Assembly: GCA_000719025.1 (NCBI GenBank)
Contig: JODP01000001.1
Coordinates: 310,001 to 374,000, forward strand
DNA length: 64,000 nucleotides
Direction: 5' to 3'
Origin: Kineosporia aurantiaca JCM 3230
Lineage (GTDB): Bacteria > Actinomycetota > Actinomycetes > Actinomycetales > Kineosporiaceae
A program made the translations under genes and the position numbers. The notes under the pieces were generated by a model that did no database searches, was not told where the DNA came from, and saw only the letters and a list, made by a program, of their open reading frames with translations. Of this stretch, positions 16,813-25,452 are shown piece after piece (positions within the stretch are counted from its first letter, which is position 1; each line of letters opens with the position of its first letter).

Positions 16813-17757
16813 TTAACCACGCACCGATTCGACGAGACGGGCACCGGGGACCGGGCCGTGCGCGCGGCGCACGTCCGCAGCCGCTCCGGACGCGGTCAGG
16901 GCGACCGCGAGATCAAGGGCATGGCTGGAGTCGCGGGCCAGGAAGACGGTGGTCGGGCCGGAACCGGAGACGATCCCCCCGAGCGCCCCGACCTTGCGGC
17001 CGATCTCCAGCGCCCGTTCCAGCTCCGGGGCCAGCTCCAGCGCGGCGGGCTGCAGCTCGTTCTCCAGGCAGGCCCCGAGCGCCTCCGCATCGCCCGCCCG
17101 CAGCGCCGCCATCAGCGCGTCGTCGATCTCCGGGACCGGGGTCGGCTGCGGCGCCCGGCCGGCGCTGCGCATCTCGTCGATCCGGCCGTAGACGCCCGGG
17201 GTGGACAGGCCGTGATCGGCCAGCGCGACCACCCAGGTGTACTCACCGCGGGCCAGCACCGGCGTCAGCCGCTCACCCCGGCCCCCGCCGATCGCGGTGC
17301 CGCCGAGCAGGGAGAAGGGGACGTCCGAGCCGAGCTGAGCGGCCAGGTGGGAGAGCTGCTCGCGGTCCAGCCCGGCGTGCCAGAGCGCGTCGCAGGCCAG
17401 CAACGCGGCTGCCGCATCGGCCGAGCCGCCGGCCATGCCCCCGGCCACCGGAATGCCCTTGCGCAGCTCGAACGCCACGTCGGCGGACTCCAGCCCGATG
17501 TGCTCGGCGAGCAGGTGGGCGGCCTTCACGGCCAGGTTCGTGCCGTCGGTGGGGACCTGGTCGGCCTGCACCCCGTCGACCGTGATCGACACCCCGCGGC
17601 CGGGCTCGGTGGCCCGCGCGGTGAGGTCGTCGAACAGGGCCACGGCGTGGAACACCGTGGCCAGCTCGTGATAGCCGTCCGCCCGGACCGGGCCCACCCG
17701 CAACTCAAGATTGATCTTGGCGGGCGCCCGCACGATCACTGCTTCCGTCGCCGCCAT
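16813..17757 (-). CDS. ispE: 4-diphosphocytidyl-2-C-methyl-D-erythritol kinase
   Basis: GHMP-family kinase of the non-mevalonate isoprenoid pathway, 314 residues. The substrate-binding start RAPAKINLELRVG, the glycine-rich ATP loop GIPVAGGMAGGSADAAA and the C-terminal GIVSGSGPTT motif are all present. The start is put at ATG 17757; in-frame GTG 17766 or TTG 17775 would add three or six residues, and no strong ribosome binding site separates them. In many actinobacteria ispE follows rsmA directly. Here about 6.8 kb of accessory genes lie between them. Confidence 0.95.
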   Translation of the reverse strand: MAATEAVIVRAPAKINLELRVGPVRADGYHELATVFHAVALFDDLTARATEPGRGVSITVDGVQADQVPTDGTNLAVKAAHLLAEHIGLESADVAFELRKGIPVAGGMAGGSADAAAALLACDALWHAGLDREQLSHLAAQLGSDVPFSLLGGTAIGGGRGERLTPVLARGEYTWVVALADHGLSTPGVYGRIDEMRSAGRAPQPTPVPEIDDALMAALRAGDAEALGACLENELQPAALELAPELERALEIGRKVGALGGIVSGSGPTTVFLARDSSHALDLAVALTASGAAADVRRAHGPVPGARLVESVRG

Positions 17758-17931
17758 GGCCGTCACTCTATTCAATCTTCGGTGGCAAGCCTCAAACGGC
17801 CTCCTTGATCAGCGCCGGCCTCGCCCACCCCGACGCGCGCGCGTAGTACGGCATAGTGACCAGCCATCCCAAGCCCCCGCCCACCCGGGGACACGCCACG
17901 CCCACCGGGAAATTGAGAACCGAAAGCGCAC

Positions 17932-20900
17932 TCACCCCGCGAGGTGCCCCCAGTCGTCCTCCAATTCCCCCCACGGCCCCTGCGCCACCGCATGCCCGTT
18001 GATCATCACCAGCACCCGGTCGGCCCGCTCCAGCGCCGCCCGCTTGGACGTGGAGCCGACCACGGTGACCCCGAGCCGCCGCAGCGCCTCCCAGAGATCC
18101 AGCTCGGTGCCCACATCCAGCGCCGAGGAGACGTCGTCGGCCACCAGCAGCTCGGTCCGCGGCGCCAGCGCCCGGGCCAGGGCGAGCCGCTGGAGCTGGC
18201 CGCCGGACAGCCGGGTGCCCTTGTGCCCGATCATCAGCCCGAGCCCGGCCCCGGACTCCTCCAGGTCGCGGGTCAGCTGGGCGGTGGCCACGGCGGTGTC
18301 CACCTCCACGTCGTGCCCCAGCGAGATGTTGTCGGCGATCGTGCCCGACAGCACCCGCGGCACCTGGCCGACGTAGCCCACCTGGTTCGGCCGCAGGAAC
18401 CGCTCGGGCTCGGTCACCTCGGTGCCGTTCCAGGTCAGCGAGCCGGTGTGGTGCACGATCCCGGCCAGCGCCCGCAGCAGCGAGGACTTGCCGGCCCCGA
18501 CCGGGCCGACGACCAGGACCAGCTCGCCGTGGTGCACGGTCAGGTCCACGGCCTGGGCCCCGACGATGCCGTCCTCGTGCACGGCGGTGAAGCCGGACAG
18601 GGTCAGCTCGCGCAGCGGCTCCCGGGCCGGCAGCGCCGGGCCCGGGGCGGAACCGGTGGCCATGTCGACCTCCGGCAGCGGGGCCGAGTAGTTCTCCTCG
18701 CCGATCATCGCGTGGGTGCGCTCGGTCCAGACCCGGGCCGAGGGCAGCTGGGAGACGAACGAGGCGGTGGTCCAGGCGAACCAGCGGGCCGAGCCCAGGG
18801 TGGACACGGCGATCAGCACGCCGGCCGGGCTCAGGTGGCCGGCCAGGAACAGCGCCCAGGCCCCGATCGGCAGCAGTCCGGTGGTCAGCGCCGGGGTGGA
18901 GCGCGACCAGACCTGGATCATGATCTCCTCACGCTGCCGGTCGCTGCGCACCCGGTCGAGCCCGGCCAGGTGGTTCAGCACCGGGGTGGTGGCCCCGCTC
19001 AGCTTCACCGTGCGGGCGGCCGACAGCGAGGACACCAGGGCGGTGGCGAAGGCCGCCCGGGCCGCGACCGTGCGGGCCGCCGCGGTCTGCAGCTTCGGGC
19101 CGAACAGGGTGGCGGCCAGGCCGGAGAGCAGCATCGTGGCCGCGAAGAACAGGGCCGGGACGATCGAGCCGGAGATCGCCGTCATCGCGGCCATCACCAG
19201 CACCGCGGCCGCGTTGTCGACCACGTTGTCGGCCAGCTGCACGACCCGCTCGGTGTCGCCGGACTGGGCGATCACCGCGGCCGGGGTGTGGTTGCTGACC
19301 CGCCGGTCCCCGGTCTGGCCGTGGGTGAGCCGGAGGCTGATCCGCAGCATCTGGCGGACCCACCACTCCGGGAACCAGCGGTCGGTGAACCACGGCAGCG
19401 GAGCGGTGACCAGCAGCGCGGCGACAATCCCGGCGGTCGGCCAGAAGGTGCCCCCGCTGCCGTCGACCAGCTCGGCCCACAGCCAGGGCAGCACCGAGCC
19501 GTCCAGGCCGAGCAGCAGTAGCACCATGAAGATGGCGAGCGCGGCCAGGCCGTAGCCCGGGTCGTTGCGGACCAGGCGGACGATCTCGCGCACGGTCGAG
19601 CCCTGCACCGGCTCGGTGGTCGGCGGCGGATCGGTCCGGCCCGGGGCCTGGGCGACGTTCTCCCGGATCGGCGGCGTCACCGGTTCGGCGCCGCCCTCCA
19701 GCAGCTCCTCCCCCAGCCGCTGCTGCGGAAAGGCGCCGACCAGGGCCGGAGCCCGCATCCGGCTGCTCTCGGCGAGCCGGGCGAAGCGCTCGGACTCGGC
19801 CAGCGGCCCGGCCTCGACCACCCGGCCGCTCTCCAGCACCACCACCTCGTCGCAGTCGGCCACCGAGGACAGCCGGTGCGCGATCACGATCCCGATCCGG
19901 CCCTTCAGCAGCCGGGCCGAGGCGCGCTGCACCTGCAGTTCGGTGATCGGGTCCATCCGGGCGGTGGCCTCGTCGAGGATCACCAGGTGCGGGTCGCGGA
20001 CCAGGATCCGGCCGAACGCGACCAGCTGTTCCTGCCCGGCGCTGAGCACGTAACCCTCGTCGCCGAGCCGGGTGTCCAGCCCGTCCGGCAGCCCGGCCAC
20101 CCAGGTGCTCAGCCCGAGCTCGGCCATCACCTTTCCGGCCGAGCCGATCAGCGCCGGGTCGAACAGGGCGATGTTCTCGGCCAGCGTGCCGGCCAGGATC
20201 TCGGTGCGCTGCGGGACCACCGCCACCCAGCGCCGCAGCTGCTCCAGGTCGAGCCCGGCCAGGTCGGTGCCGGCCAGGTGCACCGTGCCGCGGGGCACCT
20301 CGACCGAGCGGGTCAGCACCTTGGCCAGTGTGGACTTGCCCGAACCGGTGCGCCCGATCAGCGCGTACGAGCGGCCGGGCACGAAGGTCAGCGAGACGTC
20401 GTGCAGCACCGGGCCGCGCTCGCTCTCGCCCGGATAGGCGAAAGTCAGGTTCTGGATGATCAGTTCGCCGTCGGCCGGGGCGTCCCCGCCGACCGGCTCG
20501 ACCTCGGTCGCGGTCAGCTGCTGCACCCGGCTCCAGGCCCCGAGGGCCTGCTGCAGGTGCGGCACCATCCGGCAGATGTGGTCCACGGTGGCGCCGAAAG
20601 CCAGCACCAGTAACCAGGTCGAGGTGAGCCGGGAGCCGTCCAGGTGCCCCGACTGCAGTGCCCAGACGCCGCCCACCACGACCACGGCGATGGATGCGCG
20701 GACAATGGTGGACGCGGCGACGGCAAGTCGCGCGCTCAGTCGCCAGACCTCGCGTCCCCGGCTCAGCACCCGGCTCGCCCGGTCGGCGAAAAGCCTGAGC
20801 ACGTAGGGCCGGCCCAGCGTGGTGCGCACGTCGTCCTGGCCGTGGATCGACTCCTCCATCACCGCGGCGAGGTCCGACCAGGCCTCCTCCTCGCGCATCC

Positions 20901-21417
20901 GGGCCGGGTTGATCCGCTGGATCGGCCGGGCCAGCCCGATCACCATCAGCCCGACCACCGCGATCATCCCGAGCCCGGCCGGCCACCAGACGAACAGCGC
21001 GGTGACCACGGAAAGGATGGCCACCGCGAGGTATTGGAAGATCCGCAGGCCGCTGTTGCGCAGTTCGCTGGCGACTTGGTAGATGTCGCCGTCGATCCGG
21101 TCCAGCAGCTCCCCGACCGGGGTGGCCTCCAGGGTCTGCAGCGGCTGGGCGAAGGCCCGCTGGCAGAGCCGGCGGCGCAGATCGGCCGACCAGTCCGCGG
21201 TCAGCCGGGCGGCCACCATGTTCACCGCGAGATCGCCCATGACGTAGATCGTCAGGCCCGTCGCCAGCAGCCAGAACATCATCCAGGAGCGTTCCAGCAG
21301 GACCGGCCCGGCCAGCGCCGCCGAGACCGCCTGCCCGGCCCCGCCGAACACCACGAGCGCGACCACCACGGCGCACTGTCGGGGCGAGGTCTGCCAGAGA
21401 TCCCGGAGCAGGCGCAT
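17932..21417 (-). CDS. Fused double ABC exporter (TMD-NBD-TMD-NBD) with one degenerate ATPase site
   Basis: A 1161-residue full-size exporter. Half 1 has membrane segments (about 1-290), then NBD1 with Walker A GRTGSGKST (about 355), signature LSAGQ, Walker B LVILDEATA (about 480) and switch IAHRL. Half 2 has membrane segments from about 640 and NBD2 with GPVGAGKSS (about 970), a canonical LSGGQ, but Walker B LLVADDVSS (catalytic Glu replaced by Asp) and GSTSKRA where the switch His should be. This asymmetry matches heterodimeric multidrug or peptide exporters with one catalytic site. AAGGAT precedes the ATG. It follows a two-component system and a possible small peptide gene on the same strand. 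The last residues DWGHLAG derive from a 12-base match to the 34-bp repeat. Confidence 0.9.
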   Translation of the reverse strand: MRLLRDLWQTSPRQCAVVVALVVFGGAGQAVSAALAGPVLLERSWMMFWLLATGLTIYVMGDLAVNMVAARLTADWSADLRRRLCQRAFAQPLQTLEATPVGELLDRIDGDIYQVASELRNSGLRIFQYLAVAILSVVTALFVWWPAGLGMIAVVGLMVIGLARPIQRINPARMREEEAWSDLAAVMEESIHGQDDVRTTLGRPYVLRLFADRASRVLSRGREVWRLSARLAVAASTIVRASIAVVVVGGVWALQSGHLDGSRLTSTWLLVLAFGATVDHICRMVPHLQQALGAWSRVQQLTATEVEPVGGDAPADGELIIQNLTFAYPGESERGPVLHDVSLTFVPGRSYALIGRTGSGKSTLAKVLTRSVEVPRGTVHLAGTDLAGLDLEQLRRWVAVVPQRTEILAGTLAENIALFDPALIGSAGKVMAELGLSTWVAGLPDGLDTRLGDEGYVLSAGQEQLVAFGRILVRDPHLVILDEATARMDPITELQVQRASARLLKGRIGIVIAHRLSSVADCDEVVVLESGRVVEAGPLAESERFARLAESSRMRAPALVGAFPQQRLGEELLEGGAEPVTPPIRENVAQAPGRTDPPPTTEPVQGSTVREIVRLVRNDPGYGLAALAIFMVLLLLGLDGSVLPWLWAELVDGSGGTFWPTAGIVAALLVTAPLPWFTDRWFPEWWVRQMLRISLRLTHGQTGDRRVSNHTPAAVIAQSGDTERVVQLADNVVDNAAAVLVMAAMTAISGSIVPALFFAATMLLSGLAATLFGPKLQTAAARTVAARAAFATALVSSLSAARTVKLSGATTPVLNHLAGLDRVRSDRQREEIMIQVWSRSTPALTTGLLPIGAWALFLAGHLSPAGVLIAVSTLGSARWFAWTTASFVSQLPSARVWTERTHAMIGEENYSAPLPEVDMATGSAPGPALPAREPLRELTLSGFTAVHEDGIVGAQAVDLTVHHGELVLVVGPVGAGKSSLLRALAGIVHHTGSLTWNGTEVTEPERFLRPNQVGYVGQVPRVLSGTIADNISLGHDVEVDTAVATAQLTRDLEESGAGLGLMIGHKGTRLSGGQLQRLALARALAPRTELLVADDVSSALDVGTELDLWEALRRLGVTVVGSTSKRAALERADRVLVMINGHAVAQGPWGELEDDWGHLAG

Positions 21418-21524
21418 GACAAACAGATCCTTAGGGCAGGGGTGGGGGCGGTCTCACCACATTGCCTTCAGATGCGCCGGTTACTCAAGTGAATTTCCCG
21501 ACCGCAGAGCGGTAGGGAGGAAGA

Positions 21525-21665
21525 TCACCGTCCCGAGGAGTCCCCGGGACGGCCGTTCTGCCGGGGCAGGAGACCCGCGCGGGTGTCCAGGTCGATGGTG
21601 ACGGTGCTCATCGTGGCCACGCTGATGGTCGCCGGGCTGGTGGTCTCACGGTCGGTGGTCGCCAT
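21525..21665 (-). CDS. Candidate 46-residue Thr/Ser-rich peptide
   Basis: Lies in the 361-base gap between the histidine kinase and the ABC exporter, on their strand. It starts MATTDRETTSPATISVATM, has 13 Thr or Ser in the first 24 residues and no Cys, and ends NGRPGDSSGR. Third codon positions are about 91 percent G or C, as expected for a real gene, but the opposite frame shares the same wobble column, so composition alone does not prove it. The ribosome binding site directly upstream is weak; a GGGAGGAG lies 58-65 bases upstream, before a GTG opening a 20-codon frame that ends inside this gene. No modifying enzyme is nearby. It could be an exported peptide or just leader sequence. Confidence 0.35.
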   Translation of the reverse strand: MATTDRETTSPATISVATMSTVTIDLDTRAGLLPRQNGRPGDSSGR

Positions 21666-21778
21666 GCCAGGACGCTACGACCCCCGAACGGGCGGCGCCC
21701 CCCGACACCCCGGATCTCCTCCCAAGGCCGGACGAACGGCTGACCGCGTACGGGCTGTGACCAGGTCAAATGCGACAG

Positions 21779-22909
21779 CTAGGGCTGCCCGGCGGGGAGC
21801 CGCAGGTCGAGCTGGAAGCCGGCCTCGGTGTGCCGGGCCCGCACCGTGCCGCCGTGCGCCTCGACGATGCCCCGCACGATCGCCAGGCCGAGCCCGGCGC
21901 CGGTCGAGCCGCTGTCGGTGCGGGCCGGGTCGGCCCGCCAGCCGACGTCGAACAGGTGCCCGAGGTTCTCCGTGGTAACCCCCGGACCCTGATCGATGAC
22001 GCTCAGGACGACCGCGGCCGGGTCGTCCATGGAGTCCACCCGGATCAGCACGGTGCTGTCGTCCGGGGCGTAGCGCAGGCTGTTGGCCAGCAGGTTGCCG
22101 ATCGCCCGGGTCAGTTCCCGGGGGTCGGCCCAGATCATGTGGCCCTCGATCCCGTCCTGGGCGACGGTGATCCCGCGGGCCCCGGCCAGCGCCTGCACGT
22201 CGGCCACCGCGTCGCTGACCAGGTCGAGCAGGACGACCGGTTCCGGCCGCAGCTCCAGCGTCCCGCTCTGCAGCCGGGAGAGCTCGAAGAGGTCGCCGAC
22301 CATCTGGTTGACGGTATCCACCTTGGACCGGATGGTGCGCACGTACTCCTGCGCGTCCGGCGCCGTGCCCTCCTCCAGCGCCTCCGCCATTGCCCGCATC
22401 CCGGCCAGCGGGGTGCGCAGGTCGTGCGAGATCCAGGCGAAGAACTGCCGCCGGGCCGCGTCCAGCTCGCCGATCCGGGTGCGCGCCTCGGCCAGCCGCT
22501 GCGAGGTCTCGGCCAGTTCGGCGGAGACCCGGTCGAACTCCGGCCAGCCGGTGGCCGCGGCCCGGACCACGTCGCCGTCACCGACCCGGCGGGTGTCCCC
22601 GATCAGCGCCTCGATCGAGGCCCGGACGCTGCGCCCGGTGACCACCCAGGTCGCGGTCAGGCTCATCACCGAGGAGATCCCGATCACCCAGCTGAGCACC
22701 GCGAGGTCGTGGTCGGACAGGTACATCTCGGTGGCCACCGCGATCGTCGAGGCGGCGATCGAGAGCACCGAGCCGGTGATCACCACCGCGCCCCGCGAGG
22801 CGATGCTCTGCGGCACGGTCCGCAGCACCAGCATCGCCAGGCCGGTGACCACTGCGGTCACCACCAGGGTGGTGAGCGCGATCGCCAGGAGCGCGGCGAG
22901 GTTCAGCAC
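21779..22909 (-). CDS. Sensor histidine kinase
   Basis: Membrane sensor kinase of 376 residues. Two to four hydrophobic segments in the first 95 residues (LNLAALLAIALTTLVV, GAVVITGSVLSIAAS, LSWVIGISSVMSL) leave little extracytoplasmic loop, which suggests sensing within the membrane. A HAMP-like linker, the HisKA box FFAWISHDLRTPLAGM with the phospho-His, and the HATPase N box NLLANSLRYAP, DQGPGV and GAGLGLAIVRGIVEAHGG follow. The GTG start overlaps the response regulator stop by seven bases. The arrangement beside the exporter resembles detoxification modules where the sensor monitors the transporter or its substrate (inference). Confidence 0.92.
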   Translation of the reverse strand: MLNLAALLAIALTTLVVTAVVTGLAMLVLRTVPQSIASRGAVVITGSVLSIAASTIAVATEMYLSDHDLAVLSWVIGISSVMSLTATWVVTGRSVRASIEALIGDTRRVGDGDVVRAAATGWPEFDRVSAELAETSQRLAEARTRIGELDAARRQFFAWISHDLRTPLAGMRAMAEALEEGTAPDAQEYVRTIRSKVDTVNQMVGDLFELSRLQSGTLELRPEPVVLLDLVSDAVADVQALAGARGITVAQDGIEGHMIWADPRELTRAIGNLLANSLRYAPDDSTVLIRVDSMDDPAAVVLSVIDQGPGVTTENLGHLFDVGWRADPARTDSGSTGAGLGLAIVRGIVEAHGGTVRARHTEAGFQLDLRLPAGQP

Positions 22910-23601
22910 GGGATGCCCGTCTGGACGGTCAGGCGGTATCCGGCGCCCCATTCGGTGTGCAGGTAACAGGGGATGCGGGGGTCCGGCTCGATCTTCTCCC
23001 GCAGGCGCCGGACGTGGACGGTGACGGTGGACGCGTCGCCGAAGGCCCACTGCCAGACCTCGCGCAGGATCTCCTCCCGGCTGATCACCCGGTCCGGGTT
23101 CTGCACCAGATAAAGGAAGAGCTCGTACTCCCGGGTGGTGAGGGCGACCTCGCGCTTACCGACCCAGACCCGCCGATGCGCCGGATCGACCCGGAAGGGC
23201 CCGGCGGTGAACGTCATCGGGGCGGCCACCGCGGTGCTGCGCCGCAGCTGGGCATTCACCCGCAGCTGGAGTTCCCGCAAGGAGAAGGGTTTGGCGAGAT
23301 AGTCGTCGGCGCCGTGCTCGAGCCCCTCGATCCGGTGGTCGAGCCCGTCCAGCGCGGTGAGCATGATGATCGGCGCGTTCGAGACCCCGCGGATGCGCCG
23401 GCACAGCTCGTCGCCGCCGAGAACCGGGAGCATCCGGTCGAGGATCAGCAGCCCGGGCATCCGGGCCTGGATCGCCGCCCAGGCCGCCCCGCCGTCACCG
23501 AACTGGGCGACCTCGCAGCCGGCCGCGCGTAGATGGTCGGTGACCACGGTCCGCACCGCGGTGTCGTCCTCCACCACCATCACGTGGGCTCCTGCTTGCA
23601 T
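22903..23601 (-). CDS. OmpR-family response regulator
   Basis: 232 residues with a receiver domain (acidic pocket VVEDD, phospho-Asp in LLILDRMLP near residue 55, Thr in MLTALDG and Lys in LAKPF) and a C-terminal winged helix (TTREYELFLYLVQNPDRVIS, VTVHVRRLREKIE, GAGYRL). It is the first gene of the operon response regulator-histidine kinase-(peptide)-exporter. It likely controls the downstream exporter. The ATG is at the divergent boundary with the DM13 lipoprotein gene. Confidence 0.94.
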   Translation of the reverse strand: MQAGAHVMVVEDDTAVRTVVTDHLRAAGCEVAQFGDGGAAWAAIQARMPGLLILDRMLPVLGGDELCRRIRGVSNAPIIMLTALDGLDHRIEGLEHGADDYLAKPFSLRELQLRVNAQLRRSTAVAAPMTFTAGPFRVDPAHRRVWVGKREVALTTREYELFLYLVQNPDRVISREEILREVWQWAFGDASTVTVHVRRLREKIEPDPRIPCYLHTEWGAGYRLTVQTGIPC

Positions 23602-23711
23602 GAAACGAGCATAGGCGCGCCCGGACCCGGCAATCCTTACAGCCTTGAAACCTTGCTTACGGCGCCGAAAGCTTCGCCCCGAAGCGCGTTCCGGGTTGCT
23701 TGACTCCCACC

Positions 23712-24152
23712 ATGCAGATCAAGACCTTCCTCAGCACCGGTATCGCCGCCTCCGCCCTGGCCCTCTCCCTCACCGCCTGCGGCTCGGGCTCGTCCTCGGG
23801 CTCGGCCGCACCCAGCACCTCGGCCTCGACGGCCTCGACGGCCGCGGCGGCGGTGATGTCCACCTTCTCCGGCCTGAACGGCAAGAAGGTGGCGGGCGAC
23901 GTGAGCATCGACGGCAGCACCGTGACCCTGTCCGGCTTCTCCTCCGACGAGGGCCCGGACCTGCACCTCTGGCTCACCAACGGCACCACCGAGGCCGATG
24001 TCACGGCCGGCGTGGAGATCAGCAAGGTGGCCTACAACGAGGACTCTCAGACCTTCACCCTCGACAGTGGTCTCGACGCAACCAAATACACCGACCTCGT
24101 GGTGCACTGTGACAAGGCCAAGGCGGTCTTCGGCGCCGCCGGTCTCTCATGA
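23712..24152 (+). CDS. DM13-domain lipoprotein
   Basis: 146-residue exported lipoprotein. Signal peptide MQIKTFLSTGIAASALALSL ends in the lipobox LTAC, followed by a Ser/Gly/Ala/Thr tether (about 24-45). The rest is a DM13 domain: FSGLNGKKVAGDVSI, FSSDEGPDLHLWLTNG, and the ending LVVHCDKAKAVFGAAGL with its single conserved Cys. DM13 is a predicted redox-type domain found with DOMON and cytochrome b561 modules. The ATG at 23712 is preferred over a TTG four codons upstream. It overlaps the next gene by ATGA. Confidence 0.85.
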   Translation: MQIKTFLSTGIAASALALSLTACGSGSSSGSAAPSTSASTASTAAAAVMSTFSGLNGKKVAGDVSIDGSTVTLSGFSSDEGPDLHLWLTNGTTEADVTAGVEISKVAYNEDSQTFTLDSGLDATKYTDLVVHCDKAKAVFGAAGLS

Positions 24153-24589
24153 TGAGAGCGATCGCCACGATTGCCCGAATCGTGCTGGGTGGTCTGTGGA
24201 TTCACGAAGGCCTGGTGAAATACCACGCCGGGTTCGGGAAGGCGGACATCCTGCTGGTCGTGCAGAGCGCCCAGCAGAACGGCCGGGTGCCCGGATTCTT
24301 CCGGTTCTTCACCGACCACGTGCTGGCTCGGGCGCCCGGCCTGTTCGGCTTCGGAATCCCGCTCCTGGAAACCGGAATCGGCATCGTGCTGGTGCTCGGC
24401 GTGTTCACCCTGCCGGTGGCGCTGATCTCGGTCGGTCAGCTGTGCACCTACTGGCTGGCCGACCAGCTGATCGCGCAGTACCCGATCATGATCGCGCTGT
24501 CGGCCGCGGTGGCCGTGTTCGCCACCGAGGCCTCGCGCTGGAACGTCACGCGCGTGCGGCCGCCAGCTCGGCGAATTCCTGCACGGTGA
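24149..24589 (+). CDS. DoxX-family membrane protein
   Basis: 146-residue protein with four hydrophobic segments and the DoxX/MauE-like features ARIVLGGLWIHEGLVKY near the start and LLETGIGIVLVLGVF in the third segment. DoxX-type proteins take part in quinone-linked envelope redox chemistry. It is translationally coupled to the DM13 lipoprotein (four-base overlap), suggesting a membrane partner for that protein. Its last 44 bases overlap the convergent 3' end of rsmA, and the overlapping tail (RVRPPARRIPAR) is not hydrophobic. Confidence 0.82.
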   Translation: MMRAIATIARIVLGGLWIHEGLVKYHAGFGKADILLVVQSAQQNGRVPGFFRFFTDHVLARAPGLFGFGIPLLETGIGIVLVLGVFTLPVALISVGQLCTYWLADQLIAQYPIMIALSAAVAVFATEASRWNVTRVRPPARRIPAR

Positions 24590-25406
24590 GGCGTTCGCCG
24601 CGGGTCCTCGGGTCGATCCCGGCCTTGCGCAGGGCGGTCTCGGCCGCGTCCGGCGAACCGGCCCAGCCCGCCAGGGCCTGACGCAGGGTCTTACGGCGCT
24701 GCGCAAAGGCGGCGTCCACGCAGGCGAACACCGCTTCTTTGGGGACGCTGCTGACCGGGGCGGGACGGGCGGTGAACTGGACCAGGCCGGACTCCACGTT
24801 CGGAACCGGCCAGAACACCTGCCGGGAGACCGCCCCGGCGCGGCGTACGTCGGCGTACCAGGCGGCCTTCACCGAGGGCACGCCGTACTCCTTGTCCCCC
24901 GGACCGGCGGCGAGCCGGTCGGCCACCTCGGCCTGCACCATCACCAGGCCGGAGCGCAGCGTTGGGATCCTCTCCAGCAGGGTGAGCAGGACCGGCACGG
25001 CGACGTTGTAGGGCAGGTTCGCCACCAGGGCATCGGGGGTGCGCCCGCCGACCACCAGCTGCTCGGCCTGGACCAGCAGGGCGTCCGACTCGACGATGCT
25101 GAAGCGGGCGGCCACGTCGGGCGAGCAGCGGGCCGCGATCGTGGCCGGCAGCTCGGCCGCCAGCTTCGGGTCGATCTCCACCGCGACGACGTCCGCGCCG
25201 GTCTCCAGCAGGGCCAGGGTCAGCGACCCCAGGCCGGGCCCGATCTCGGTGACCAGGTCGCCCGCGCCGACCTCGGCCAGCCGGGCGATGCGGCGGACCG
25301 TGTTGGCGTCGACCACGAAGTTCTGGCCCAGCGTCTTGGTCGGCCGGACGCCGAGCCGCTCGGCCAGCTGACGGACGTCGGCGGGGCCGAGCAGGGACGT
25401 GGACAC
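24546..25406 (-). CDS. rsmA: 16S rRNA N6,N6-dimethyladenosine methyltransferase (KsgA)
   Basis: Dimethylates A1518 and A1519 in 16S rRNA late in small-subunit assembly; 286 residues. SAM motif I EIGPGLGSLT, VAVEIDP, catalytic motif IV NLPYNV, and QAEVADRLAA, KEYGVPSV and FAQRRKTLRQAL are all typical. Start at the GTG 25406; no clear ribosome binding site. It follows rpfB on the same strand in the conserved order tatD-rpfB-rsmA, separated by a TGATCA repeat array. Confidence 0.95.
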   Translation of the reverse strand: MSTSLLGPADVRQLAERLGVRPTKTLGQNFVVDANTVRRIARLAEVGAGDLVTEIGPGLGSLTLALLETGADVVAVEIDPKLAAELPATIAARCSPDVAARFSIVESDALLVQAEQLVVGGRTPDALVANLPYNVAVPVLLTLLERIPTLRSGLVMVQAEVADRLAAGPGDKEYGVPSVKAAWYADVRRAGAVSRQVFWPVPNVESGLVQFTARPAPVSSVPKEAVFACVDAAFAQRRKTLRQALAGWAGSPDAAETALRKAGIDPRTRGERLTVQEFAELAAARA

Positions 25407-25452
25407 AGCCGCCGACCCTACCCCGAGCTCCCCGCGTCCCCCCAAAACCTGC

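Noticed and set aside
21525..21665. Lanthipeptide or other modified-peptide precursor
   Set aside because: No Cys, no leader/core cleavage motif, and no modification enzyme nearby; kept only as an unclassified candidate peptide.
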